Shown here: one piece after another, positions 46,882 through 55,252 of the stretch
Layout: each line of letters opens with the position of its first letter
Position numbering within the stretch: position 1 is the first letter of the stretch
Position numbers and translations under genes: made by a program
Notes under the pieces: generated by a model
Told to the model about the DNA's origin: nothing
Databases searched by the model: none
The model's input: only the letters and a program-made list of their open reading frames with translations
Origin: Sipunculus nudus
Taxonomy: Eukaryota > Annelida > Sipuncula > Golfingiida > Sipunculidae
Assembly: GCA_026874595.1 (NCBI GenBank)
Contig: JAPPUL010000079.1
Coordinates: 923,001-987,000, forward strand
DNA length: 64,000 bases
Reading direction: 5' to 3'

Positions 46882-47937
46882 TTATGGCTTTATCTCTTGT
46901 GGTATGCTTATTCCTTGCTCCTGCCAAAACTTATAAGCTCCTTTGTGTAAGGGTATGCTTATTCCTACTATACCATCCTTTATACTCATCTGCGTAAATG
47001 TCTTTTTTGCTGTTGACATATGTTTTAAGCCTGCATTTGAATATACACTCTTTAGTGCCTTATATACTGCATCCTCAGACACATCCTCGTGGGTTGTCCA
47101 TAATGCTGAGTCAAAAAATGAACTCACGTCTTTATCCATACCTTTATATTTATCGCCTAGCTTTGACACTTCCATCGTAAAAGGTTTGTAATAAGGATGT
47201 TGTTCGTTAAGTCCTTTGCTTACCCCATACTCGTATACATCTAATAATCTTATCTGACGACGCGCTGATAGCTGCATAACTGCTGCTGTCGGTGGCCCTG
47301 CCAATACCCACATTGCATCTACTTTCCCATCTTGTATTGCTGAGGCTGCTTTGTTATATCCTAAATACTGGGGCGTGAAGTTATCCCATAACTCCACTGT
47401 CTTAAAATATCTAGTCGCTGATGCCGCCGCTCCTGAGCCCTGCCCGCCTATTGCAACCTTCTTTCCTTTTAAATCTGACACCTTCCTTATCTTACTATCC
47501 TTTGGGACTGCAAGCTGTGCAGGTGCCTTATACAAAAACGATATTGCCCTTAGATTTGTATATTTCCTACTATCGTTTGGCAAGCGACCATTGCGGGCTA
47601 GATAACTATCTCCCGAATAGGATATCCCAAAGTCTACCTTCTTCCCACCTACTTTCCTTATGTTCTCCGTTGACCCATCTGATGCCTGATTGAAATATTT
47701 ATATTCCTTTACATTATCATTCAAATAGCCTGCTGCCGCATTTGTAAAAACCTCAAAGGTCCCACCACTTGGTCCCCCTGTGAACTTTACACTCGTTTGT
47801 TTTTGTTTTGCCGCCTCTGTACTAGCCTTTGCCTTATCAGCTTTCCCTTCAGACGATTTGCCTCCACCTCCACACCCAGATAGCCCAACTGCACCCACCA
47901 ATAACATCATCCCACTCAACATTAAATATCTTCTCAC
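46882..47937 (-). CDS. TAXI-family TRAP solute-binding lipoprotein
   Basis: This 351-residue protein has a lipoprotein signal with C22 in VGLSGCGGGG and the TAXI-family core: KFTGGPSGGTFEVFTNA, YFNQASDGSTENIRKV, DFGISYSGD and KKVAIGGQGSGAAASATRYF. It captures the substrate of the fused TRAP permease encoded downstream. It shares close sequence with the frameshifted gene at 48066-49099, including a 41-base stretch identical in DNA. Substrates of TAXI proteins are poorly known (glutamate and other acids in studied cases), so none is assigned. Confidence 0.93.
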   Translation of the reverse strand: MRRYLMLSGMMLLVGAVGLSGCGGGGKSSEGKADKAKASTEAAKQKQTSVKFTGGPSGGTFEVFTNAAAGYLNDNVKEYKYFNQASDGSTENIRKVGGKKVDFGISYSGDSYLARNGRLPNDSRKYTNLRAISFLYKAPAQLAVPKDSKIRKVSDLKGKKVAIGGQGSGAAASATRYFKTVELWDNFTPQYLGYNKAASAIQDGKVDAMWVLAGPPTAAVMQLSARRQIRLLDVYEYGVSKGLNEQHPYYKPFTMEVSKLGDKYKGMDKDVSSFFDSALWTTHEDVSEDAVYKALKSVYSNAGLKHMSTAKKTFTQMSIKDGIVGISIPLHKGAYKFWQEQGISIPQEIKP

Positions 47938-48065
47938 CTACTTTTCCTCCTTATTTTTTTATATTTATTTTTATTAGAGCTTTTATAGCTGCCCTTTAGC
48001 TTCTCTATTCTCTTACTTGCCCTCTTACTTAACCTCTTACTCTGTCCTGCTCTCTTTAGCTTTAA

Positions 48066-49099
48066 TTACTCACTTTTTATAGCGTTTGGAATCAAAAGTC
48101 CCTTTTCATTCCAAAACCTTTCTGCTCCCTTATGTAATGGAAAACTAATTCCAAGTACTCCATTTGATACGACAATTCCATTAAACGTCTTCTTTTTTGC
48201 CTTTAGCATGTATTTCTTTGCGTATATAGCGTTTTAACGACTTTATACACTACGTCCTCCGCTACGTCTTTATGCGTTATCCATATAGCAGAATCAAAAA
48301 AGGTACTTACGTCTTCGTCCATACCTCTGTAATGCTCACTGTAACCCGATGCCTTTAGCTTTATAGGCTTATAATATGGGTGTTCCTTTGTAAATCCTTT
48401 GCTTTGTCCATATTCCCATACATTTAAAAGCCTTACCGGTTCTCGGGCTGATAACTGCATTATTGCACTCGCAGGCGGACCCACCAATATCCACATGCCA
48501 TCAAGTTTACCATCTTGTATTGCGGATGCTGCGTTGTTATATCCTAAATACTGGGGTTCAAAATTATCCCATATGCCTACTGTCTTAAAATATCTAGTCG
48601 CTGATGCCGCCGCTCCTGACCCTTGCCCTCCTATAGCCACTTTCTTTCCCTTAAGGTCTTCTACATTCCGATACTTGCTATCCTTAAGCACTGCAAGATG
48701 TACTAACGACTTAAAGACAAAGGATATCGCACGCACATTATCATACTTTCTACTATCGTTAGGCAGTCTCCCATGTCTTGCTAAATATGTATCTCCTGAA
48801 AACGATATACCAAAGTCTACTTTCTCTCCTGCTACTTTTCTTATGTTCTCTATAGACCCGTCTGAGGCTTGGTTAAAGAACTTAACTCCGGCTACATTAT
48901 CACTCAAATACGCTGCCGCAACGTCTCCAAAAACTTCATATGTTCCGCCACTTGGCCCCCCTGTGAACTGCATGCTCGTTTTTGTTTGTTTTGATTCCTC
49001 TACACTAGCCTTTGCTTTGTCATCTTCGCCTTCAGCCGAACATCCAGATAAGACTACACCAACCAATAACATTCCACACAACTTTAAATGTCTTCTCAT
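48066..49099 (-). pseudogene. Second TAXI binding protein, frameshifted near its C-terminus
   Basis: The open frame 49099-48203 encodes 298 residues with lipoprotein C20 (VVLSGC) and a complete TAXI core almost parallel to the 351-residue neighbour. It ends prematurely in TLYTQRNTC. The missing C-terminal part is present in another frame at about 48222-48066 (KKTFNGIVV, GVLGISFPLHKGAERFW, IPNAIKSE) and lines up with the neighbour's KKTF...VGISIPLHKGAYKFW. From the spacing, about seven bases appear lost near 48215-48230 relative to the intact copy. It may be a recent pseudogene, a truncated but working protein, or a sequencing error. Confidence 0.85.
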
Positions 49100-49123
49100 T
49101 TTTTTTTTACTATCTCCTCTTCC

Positions 49124-49151
49124 CCTCTTTTTAAAATCCTCTTTTTAAAAT
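49124..49151. repeat. 14-bp perfect tandem duplication upstream of the second TAXI gene
   Basis: The unit cctctttttaaaat occurs twice, about 25 bases before the ATG of the minus-strand TAXI gene. Confidence 0.95.
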
Positions 49152-49262
49152 CCTCTTACCCTATCACTCCTTTGACGTTATTGTTTGCAAGTACTTTATT
49201 TTCTAAGCCAAATGCAATACACCTTACTAAATGGACATTTATAACAAAACGCTTTTATCCAA

Positions 49263-49296
49263 AAAGAAAGCATTTTTATAAAGAAAGCATTTTTAT
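49263..49296. repeat. 17-bp perfect tandem duplication in a 260-base spacer
   Basis: The unit aaagaaagcatttttat occurs twice. The spacer 49100-49362 otherwise holds no recognised gene or site. Confidence 0.95.
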
Positions 49297-49362
49297 ATTA
49301 GATGGCAATTATATAATCAAAAAATATATATAATGTAAATACTAACTAGTATTTGGAGAGGC

Positions 49363-50595
49363 TTACCTAAATACCAAAAGCGTTTTAGCAAAGGTAGATA
49401 ATGCGACTATGCCATCATTTACTGCAACAGGGGAGAGCGGCTCTGAAAAAATATCTAAAAAGTTTGCTACAGACTCTGTTTTTATCTCTAAAACACTTAT
49501 AAAACCTACCCTTCTACTATCACTAATATATCCTCCTGCAAGATATATATTATCATAAGTATATCCTGCACCCACTGTAGGCGTTCCATTCATAAAAATA
49601 TTCCAAAATGGACTGCCACTTTCTATTTCATACCCACGAGTTAAAAAAAATACATTATCACCACGAATATAAGGGCTTGGATATTCTAAAATATCTTCTT
49701 TGAACGAGTAGCCTTCTACTTTGTTTATCCAATTCACTTTAAGTAGTGTTGCATCTATACTAAAAATATTTGTCTTAGTTACCAAAAACAATGTCTTAAT
49801 AACTAGATAATCACTTTTCTTCGACACCTTTTTATGGAGGACAGGACTTGAGATGTATTTATGCTTATTATATAACTCTAAGCTCTTAATATGCTCCCGT
49901 GTTTTGCTGCTCATATTGACCCGAAAAACAACAAGTTTATTTGGCAAGCTTATATAAATATTGTACAAAACGTCTTTAATATGCTTCTCAACAAAAACAT
50001 CACTAATAAGTGGGCTTGTATATACTGGATATCCTATATTCATAGGCCGGTTTAGCTTGTATTGTTTACCCGTTTGCGCTGATAATATCCTTATCCTACC
50101 GCCAAGACCACTTACAATGAATATATACTTATCATAAAAAACAGGTCTTGAAAAAATATCACCACCTAAGTCCAAGGGGCCAAAGACAATATTACCTGTT
50201 TTCATATTGAAGGAGTACAAAAAACCATCAACATTATACACTAAAATATTGTCCTTATAAACAACAAAAGAGCCTCTTATACCCTTTGATTTATTCCCAT
50301 AACGGCTTTTAAGCTTAAAAGACCATAAAACTTTAGCGTTGTAAACACTTAGTGCATAGAAATTGTTTTTAACATCGCCATAAAATATCATATCGTCTTT
50401 AATTAAAGGTGAGGCGTAGACAAGGGATGGGGTTTTAATACTCCATAAAAGGCCAAATACTTTACTTTGTGTTGAGCCCAAAAAAGGACTTTTATTATAA
50501 GTAATTTTTGTATCTGCAAAGGAAAAAGAAAAGGAAAAAGAAAAAAATATTAAAAAAACAAAAACTAGAATAAAAAGATATTTAAAAGAAATCAT
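49363..50595 (-). CDS. Exported PQQ-type beta-propeller protein (BamB-like)
   Basis: This 410-residue protein has a signal peptide whose hydrophobic core ends in FSFSFSFSFA, a dipeptide repeat produced by a GAAAAA-type DNA repeat. The mature part has repeated blades such as KVLWSFKLKSRYGN, NVDGFLYSFNMKTGNI and GRIRILSAQTGKQYKL, the PQQ/WD-like pattern of BamB and related propellers. A cysteine for lipid attachment is not evident. It overlaps the pseudouridine synthase gene by four bases. A scaffold role in the envelope is likely; membership of the BAM complex is inference. Confidence 0.7.
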   Translation of the reverse strand: MISFKYLFILVFVFLIFFSFSFSFSFADTKITYNKSPFLGSTQSKVFGLLWSIKTPSLVYASPLIKDDMIFYGDVKNNFYALSVYNAKVLWSFKLKSRYGNKSKGIRGSFVVYKDNILVYNVDGFLYSFNMKTGNIVFGPLDLGGDIFSRPVFYDKYIFIVSGLGGRIRILSAQTGKQYKLNRPMNIGYPVYTSPLISDVFVEKHIKDVLYNIYISLPNKLVVFRVNMSSKTREHIKSLELYNKHKYISSPVLHKKVSKKSDYLVIKTLFLVTKTNIFSIDATLLKVNWINKVEGYSFKEDILEYPSPYIRGDNVFFLTRGYEIESGSPFWNIFMNGTPTVGAGYTYDNIYLAGGYISDSRRVGFISVLEIKTESVANFLDIFSEPLSPVAVNDGIVALSTFAKTLLVFR

Positions 50596-51317
50596 AACTT
50601 AACATCCTTAAACAGCGCATCTATTTCCTTATCTAAAAGAAGCCGATAACGGCCTTTTGAAACATTTTGCAATTTAAGTGAACCAAAAGTCTGCCGACGA
50701 AGCAATAAAACAGTCAAATCTATATGTTTAAACATTCGTCTAATTTGCCTTTTCATGCCCTGAGTAATAGTCATATAAAAAGAAGATATATCTTCTTTTC
50801 TTTTAACAATATCTATGCTCTTTGCAAAAGCAATCCCCTCATCTAAAGCAACCCCCTTAAGCAATAAATCGATATGCTCATCTTTAACAAAACCATTAAC
50901 TTTAATAAAATAAGTTTTAGATACCCTGCTTGATGGGTGAAGTAATTTGGAAGCCAGTTCTCCATTGTTGGTAAACAAAAGCAAACCCTCAGAATTAAGG
51001 TCAAGCCTTCCAACGTAAAATAGAGATTTATATTCTCTTTTGATAAGAGAAAAAACAGTTTTTCTATCTTGCGGGTCTTTGCGAGTACAAATAACTCCCT
51101 TTGGCTTATAAAGAATTAAGTACGAATATTTGGGTGGAATAGAAAGCTTTTTGCCTTTATAATATACCGTATCCTTCCAAGGACTAACTTTAGTCCCCAA
51201 AGTGGTACATATATGGTTATTAATAGAAACAAACCCTTTTTTTATTAGGTTATCAGAATCTCGTCTTGAAGCAATGCCGCAAAGAGCAAGATATTGATTA
51301 AGCCTTAGAGTCTGCAT
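50592..51317 (-). CDS. RsuA/RluB-family pseudouridine synthase
   Basis: This 241-residue enzyme has an N-terminal S4 RNA-binding domain (1-60, LNQYLALCGIASRRDSDNLI) and the catalytic aspartate D106 in VGRLDLNSEGLLLFTN. MTITQGMKRQIRRMF near the C-terminus is the family motif. It converts a uridine of 16S or 23S rRNA to pseudouridine; RluB, RluE, RluF and RsuA cannot be separated here. It is followed by the beta-propeller gene with a four-base overlap. Confidence 0.92.
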   Translation of the reverse strand: MQTLRLNQYLALCGIASRRDSDNLIKKGFVSINNHICTTLGTKVSPWKDTVYYKGKKLSIPPKYSYLILYKPKGVICTRKDPQDRKTVFSLIKREYKSLFYVGRLDLNSEGLLLFTNNGELASKLLHPSSRVSKTYFIKVNGFVKDEHIDLLLKGVALDEGIAFAKSIDIVKRKEDISSFYMTITQGMKRQIRRMFKHIDLTVLLLRRQTFGSLKLQNVSKGRYRLLLDKEIDALFKDVKL

Positions 51318-51398
51318 ATGGCATAAATATATAATAACAAAAAGAGCTTAACAAGATATAAAGATAAGTGTAAAAGTCTTTGAATATGATACTTTTTT

Positions 51399-51425
51399 AA
51401 GGCACTTAAAAACAAGGCACTTAAA
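51399..51425. repeat. 12-bp direct repeat at the end of the small membrane protein gene
   Basis: The 12-mer aaggcacttaaa occurs twice with a 15-base period; the second copy includes the stop codon of the 51421-51879 gene. Confidence 0.9.
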
Positions 51426-51879
51426 TTAGAGGGATTCCTCCATAAACGTAATCTAATATATGCAAAAACCCAAAGAGTATTGAAAGCAATCCAATTAAAG
51501 TCTTCTGATTAGAAAGCTCTTTTTGAATACGTTCTCGACGCGAGTTAGAAGTGGTCTGGTCTTTAGAGAAATTAATATATTCCAAAACATCAAGGCTAAG
51601 GAGAATACCTGTGAAGAAAGCAAATATAGCAGGAATAAGATCGCCAATGAAATCCTGACGAGTAAAACCCATATTATCATGGAAAGAGTAATTTGGAGAG
51701 AAGAAAGCCCAAACAGCAACAACGATAGATATAATACCAAGATAAGGTCTAATTTTCTCAAGGAAGTTCCCTGCAGATTGAACGGGAGCAAGTATAGCTT
51801 GATTGCCAGCAAGTTTTTGTTCAATAAACTCTCTAATTATTATAAATCCTCCCAAGATACAACAAATAATCAGTAACAT
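51421..51879 (-). CDS. Uncharacterised small membrane protein
   Basis: This 152-residue protein appears to have four membrane segments: about 1-17, 45-65, 83-102 and 127-147. Loops contain REFIEQKLAGNQ, a FSPNYSFHDN element, and a charged stretch SKDQTTSNSRRERIQKELSNQ between segments three and four. I do not recognise the family. It lies upstream of the pseudouridine synthase gene on the same strand, about 100 bases away, and its own upstream region is 447 bases long. It is kept as real because of its length, clean membrane pattern and start at the edge of that spacer. Confidence 0.65.
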   Translation of the reverse strand: MLLIICCILGGFIIIREFIEQKLAGNQAILAPVQSAGNFLEKIRPYLGIISIVVAVWAFFSPNYSFHDNMGFTRQDFIGDLIPAIFAFFTGILLSLDVLEYINFSKDQTTSNSRRERIQKELSNQKTLIGLLSILFGFLHILDYVYGGIPLI

Positions 51880-52326
51880 AATACCCCCTAATTGAAAGTG
51901 CCTCTATATTTAGATTAAAGCAACAGTGTTAAACAGCTTAGTATATCGCTATAACTATATAAGAAATAGCTAGTAAAAATATATATTGTTTTGGAAAATA
52001 TAATATTTTTAGCTTGATAGTCAAGTGAACAAGTTAATCAGATATATTGAATTATATATAATATGCTTAATTTATAGCTTAAAATATGGTATTAAGGTAG
52101 AAAAGGTAGAAGTTGTTAATTTTTTTTTAAATAAGTTTATATAATTAAAATAAATTGTATAATCTTATTTAGGATAAATGAATATATTATATTGCTATAC
52201 ATATTTTATGTGGAGCTATAGGCTGCTTTTAAATAACAAAAATCTAAATAAAAAGAATAATTAAAGATAAAATAATTAAATAAAAAGATAAAAAGATAAA
52301 AAGATAAAGTACTACGAGGAGAAACG
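51880..52326. other. 447-base AT-rich divergent intergenic region
   Basis: No gene, RNA or riboswitch was recognised. A tataat at 52057-52062 could be a -10 element for the transhydrogenase operon, with only a weak -35 (ttaatc, 52034-52039) at 17-base spacing. A 28-codon frame at 52178 lacks support. Three copies of an 8-bp unit lie just before the operon start. Confidence 0.5.
52280..52303. repeat. 8-bp unit in three tandem copies before pntA
   Basis: The unit ataaaaag is repeated three times plus a partial copy, ending about 12 bases before a strong gaggag ribosome-binding site for pntA. Confidence 0.95.
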
Positions 52327-53472
52327 ATGAGACTAGGAGTCCCTAAAGAGAGTTTTCCGAAAGAGAATCGGGTTTCGGTGATACCGGATCGGATAGGAGA
52401 ACTTACTAAGCTAGGATTTGAAGTTATAGTAGAAAGAGGGGCAGGAGAAGGTGCAGGCTTTAAAGACAGTGAGTATAAAGAGAAGGGAGCAAAGGTAGTG
52501 GGGAATCGCAAAGATGTATTTGAGAGTGAAGTAATAGTGCAGGTAATGGGAGCGAGTGCAAATCCGAAAGGGGATGAGGATTATAAGCTACTTAAAGAGG
52601 GTCAAATACTAATAAGTTTTCTAGATCCATTAAATGCAAAAGAAGGGATAAAGAAGTTATCAAAGAGCAAAGTAACAAGCTTTGCGATGGAGCTAATACC
52701 GCGGATAACGCGAGCCCAGGGTATGGATGCACTCTCTTCGATGGCAAACTTAGCCGGGTATAAAGGGGTATTGCTAGGGGCTGAGTCATTGGTACGGGTA
52801 TTACCGATGATGACAACAGCAGCAGGAACAATGCAAGCGGCAAAGGTATTTATAGTAGGGGTAGGGGTAGCGGGGTTGCAGGCGATAGCAACAGCAAGAC
52901 GACTTGGAGGGGTGGTAAGCGCTTATGACGTTAGGCCTGCGGTAAAGGAGCAAGTTGAGAGTTTGAATGCAAAGTTTGTTGAGATGGAACTTGACACGAA
53001 GGAAGCGGAAGGTGAGGGAGGTTATGCGAAGGAGCTTGGAGAGGAGTTTTATAAAAAGCAACAAGAACTTATGAAGAAGGTGGTATGTGATAGTGATCTG
53101 GTTATAACAACAGCAGCAGTACCTGGGGGACGGGCGCCGATATTGGTAACAGCTGACATGGTAAAAGGTATGAAAGTAGGATCTGTAATAGTAGATCTTG
53201 CATCAGAGCGTGGAGGGAATTGCGAGCTTACAGAGCCTGGAAAAAGCGTTACAAAGCACGGAGTAAAGATACTGGGGCCCTTAAACTTAGCATCTACAAT
53301 ACCTTTTCATTCAAGTCAAATGTATTCAAAGAACATATCGTCATTCCTACGTGGATTGGTAAAAGAGAATGCTTTAAAGATAGATAAAGAAGACGAAGTA
53401 ATACGCGAGAGTCTAGTTACAGAAGGGGGCGAAATAGTCAATGCACGTGTAAAAGAGAGTCTAAAGTTATAA
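52327..53472 (+). CDS. pntA: NAD(P) transhydrogenase alpha subunit, NAD-binding part
   Basis: This 381-residue domain-I subunit binds NAD(H) and faces the cytoplasm. It opens RLGVPKESFPKENRVSVIPD, has FAMELIPRITRAQGMDALSS, the dinucleotide motif GVGVAGLQAIATARRLG and VITTAAVPGGRAP. A gaggag site five bases before ATG 52327 is one of the best ribosome sites in the window. With the next two genes it forms a three-part transhydrogenase, where domain I and the first membrane part are separate proteins. Confidence 0.95.
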   Translation: MRLGVPKESFPKENRVSVIPDRIGELTKLGFEVIVERGAGEGAGFKDSEYKEKGAKVVGNRKDVFESEVIVQVMGASANPKGDEDYKLLKEGQILISFLDPLNAKEGIKKLSKSKVTSFAMELIPRITRAQGMDALSSMANLAGYKGVLLGAESLVRVLPMMTTAAGTMQAAKVFIVGVGVAGLQAIATARRLGGVVSAYDVRPAVKEQVESLNAKFVEMELDTKEAEGEGGYAKELGEEFYKKQQELMKKVVCDSDLVITTAAVPGGRAPILVTADMVKGMKVGSVIVDLASERGGNCELTEPGKSVTKHGVKILGPLNLASTIPFHSSQMYSKNISSFLRGLVKENALKIDKEDEVIRESLVTEGGEIVNARVKESLKL

Positions 53473-53508
53473 AAATAAATTGAGCTTTTTTTTCAATGGA
53501 GAGAAATC

Positions 53509-53823
53509 ATGGAATTACTACAAATGCTAATGGTATTCATACTGGCAATATTCGTAGGTTTTGAGATAATAACAAAGGTGCCACCTCTTTTGCACACACC
53601 ATTAATGTCAGGGTCTAACGCTATATCCGGAATAACAATAGTAGGAGCGATACTTGCATGCGGTATAAGCATAACAGATCAAGCCGCTGATATAACCGTA
53701 ATTGGGAATTATACGTTATCACATATATTAGGATTTCTTGCACTTAGCCTTGCAACCATAAACGTAATAGGAGGCTTTATGGTAACGCATAGAATGCTTG
53801 CAAAATTCAAGAGGAAGGACTAA
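53509..53823 (+). CDS. pntAB: NAD(P) transhydrogenase alpha subunit, membrane part
   Basis: This 104-residue subunit with three or four membrane segments carries FVGFEIITKVPPLLHTPLMSGSN, the conserved opening of the proton channel half. It corresponds to the C-terminal part of E. coli PntA, encoded separately here as in Rhodospirillum. A ggagag ribosome site precedes the ATG; pntB follows two bases after the stop. Confidence 0.95.
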   Translation: MELLQMLMVFILAIFVGFEIITKVPPLLHTPLMSGSNAISGITIVGAILACGISITDQAADITVIGNYTLSHILGFLALSLATINVIGGFMVTHRMLAKFKRKD

Positions 53824-53825
53824 TC

Positions 53826-55241
53826 ATGGAAGCTCAAAACCTAGACATAATAATAAATATAGGCTATATGCTTGCGGCAATATTATTCATATTTGGCCTT
53901 AAGGGGCTAACACATCCTCGGACTGCAGTAAGAGGTAATTTATTAGGCTCTATGGGGATGTTTGTAGCAGTGCTTGCAACCCTTGCAGATAACGACGTTA
54001 TTATATCACAGACTTGGGAACTGATGCTTGGAGGAATAGTCATCGGCGGACTTATTGGCTCATTCTTAGCAGTAAAGATAAAGATGACAGCGATGCCGGA
54101 GCTTGTTGCATTATTAAATGGTTCTGGCGGGCTTGCTTCTGTATTGGTAGCGGGCGCGGCTTTGGTACAGGCGGTATCGGCGGGGCAGGGGGATGATTAT
54201 CAAATAACTATATCAACTACAGCATCAGGATTAATAGGGTCAATAACATTTTTTGGCAGTCTAATTGCCTTTGGCAAGTTATATGGGCTTAAGTTCATAC
54301 CTGATAAAGCAGTGCGCTATCCTGGTGAGCAGATAGTAAAAGTTGCGCTTCTTTTGATAGCGATTGTACTTGGGTGGCTTTTGGTAATGAATCCTTCTAA
54401 TATGAGTTATTATTGGCAATTAATAATAGTTGGGTCTTTACTTGGAATACTTCTTGTCATAGCGATAGGGGGAGCTGACATGCCTGTTGTTATCGCTTTA
54501 CTAAACTCCTATTCAGGGATAGCAGCGGCGGCAACTGGTTTTGTGTTATCTAATAATGTATTAATTGTTGCAGGTTCGCTTGTTGGAGCGTCTGGGATAA
54601 TACTAACAAAGCTAATGTGCGAGGCAATGAATCGTTCACTTACAAATGTATTATTTGGCGGTTTTGGAGCAGTAGCCGAGGGCTTATCAGCGGATGAAGT
54701 ATATGGCGGTAAGATAAAATCGATAACAGCAGACGACATCGCAATATATCTTGACACAGCCCAAAATGTTTGTGTGATACCTGGATATGGTATGGCAGTG
54801 GGACAGGCACAGCACGCGGTAAAGGAACTTTCGAACTTGCTTGAATCACAAGGTAAGGAAGTAAATTTTGCAATACACCCTGTGGCGGGACGGATGCCTG
54901 GGCATATGAATGTATTACTTGCTGAGGTTGATGTGCCTTACGAACAACTTGTTGAGATGGATGATATAAATCCGACGATGGGTCAAGTTGATGTTGCAAT
55001 AGTGCTTGGAGCAAACGATGTTGTGAACCCTGAGGCAAGGAATCCGGGTAGTGCGATAGCTGGGATGCCAATTATAAACGTAGATCTTGCAAAAACGGTA
55101 ATAGTCGTAAAGCGGAGTTTGAGTCCTGGATTTGCAGGGATACCAAACCCACTATTTGCGCTTGACAATGCATATATGTTCTTTGCAGATGGGAAGGATG
55201 CGATGTTAAGCTTAGTTAGTGCTATAAAAGAGCTTGGATAG
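53826..55241 (+). CDS. pntB: NAD(P) transhydrogenase beta subunit
   Basis: This 471-residue subunit has a multi-pass membrane half with GLIGSFLAVKIKMTAMPELVALLNG and a cytoplasmic NADP-binding domain III: VIPGYGMAVGQAQHAVKEL, HPVAGRMPGHMNVLLAEA-like sequence (here LLAEVDVPY), GANDVVNPEA and VVKRSLSPGFAG. The complex uses the proton motive force to reduce NADP with NADH. Twelve bases separate it from the phosphorylase gene. Confidence 0.97.
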   Translation: MEAQNLDIIINIGYMLAAILFIFGLKGLTHPRTAVRGNLLGSMGMFVAVLATLADNDVIISQTWELMLGGIVIGGLIGSFLAVKIKMTAMPELVALLNGSGGLASVLVAGAALVQAVSAGQGDDYQITISTTASGLIGSITFFGSLIAFGKLYGLKFIPDKAVRYPGEQIVKVALLLIAIVLGWLLVMNPSNMSYYWQLIIVGSLLGILLVIAIGGADMPVVIALLNSYSGIAAAATGFVLSNNVLIVAGSLVGASGIILTKLMCEAMNRSLTNVLFGGFGAVAEGLSADEVYGGKIKSITADDIAIYLDTAQNVCVIPGYGMAVGQAQHAVKELSNLLESQGKEVNFAIHPVAGRMPGHMNVLLAEVDVPYEQLVEMDDINPTMGQVDVAIVLGANDVVNPEARNPGSAIAGMPIINVDLAKTVIVVKRSLSPGFAGIPNPLFALDNAYMFFADGKDAMLSLVSAIKELG

Positions 55242-55252
55242 AGTAATATGCT

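Noticed and set aside
52178-52264. 28-codon frame before the pntA operon
   Set aside because: Short, AT-rich, no good ribosome site and no recognisable product.
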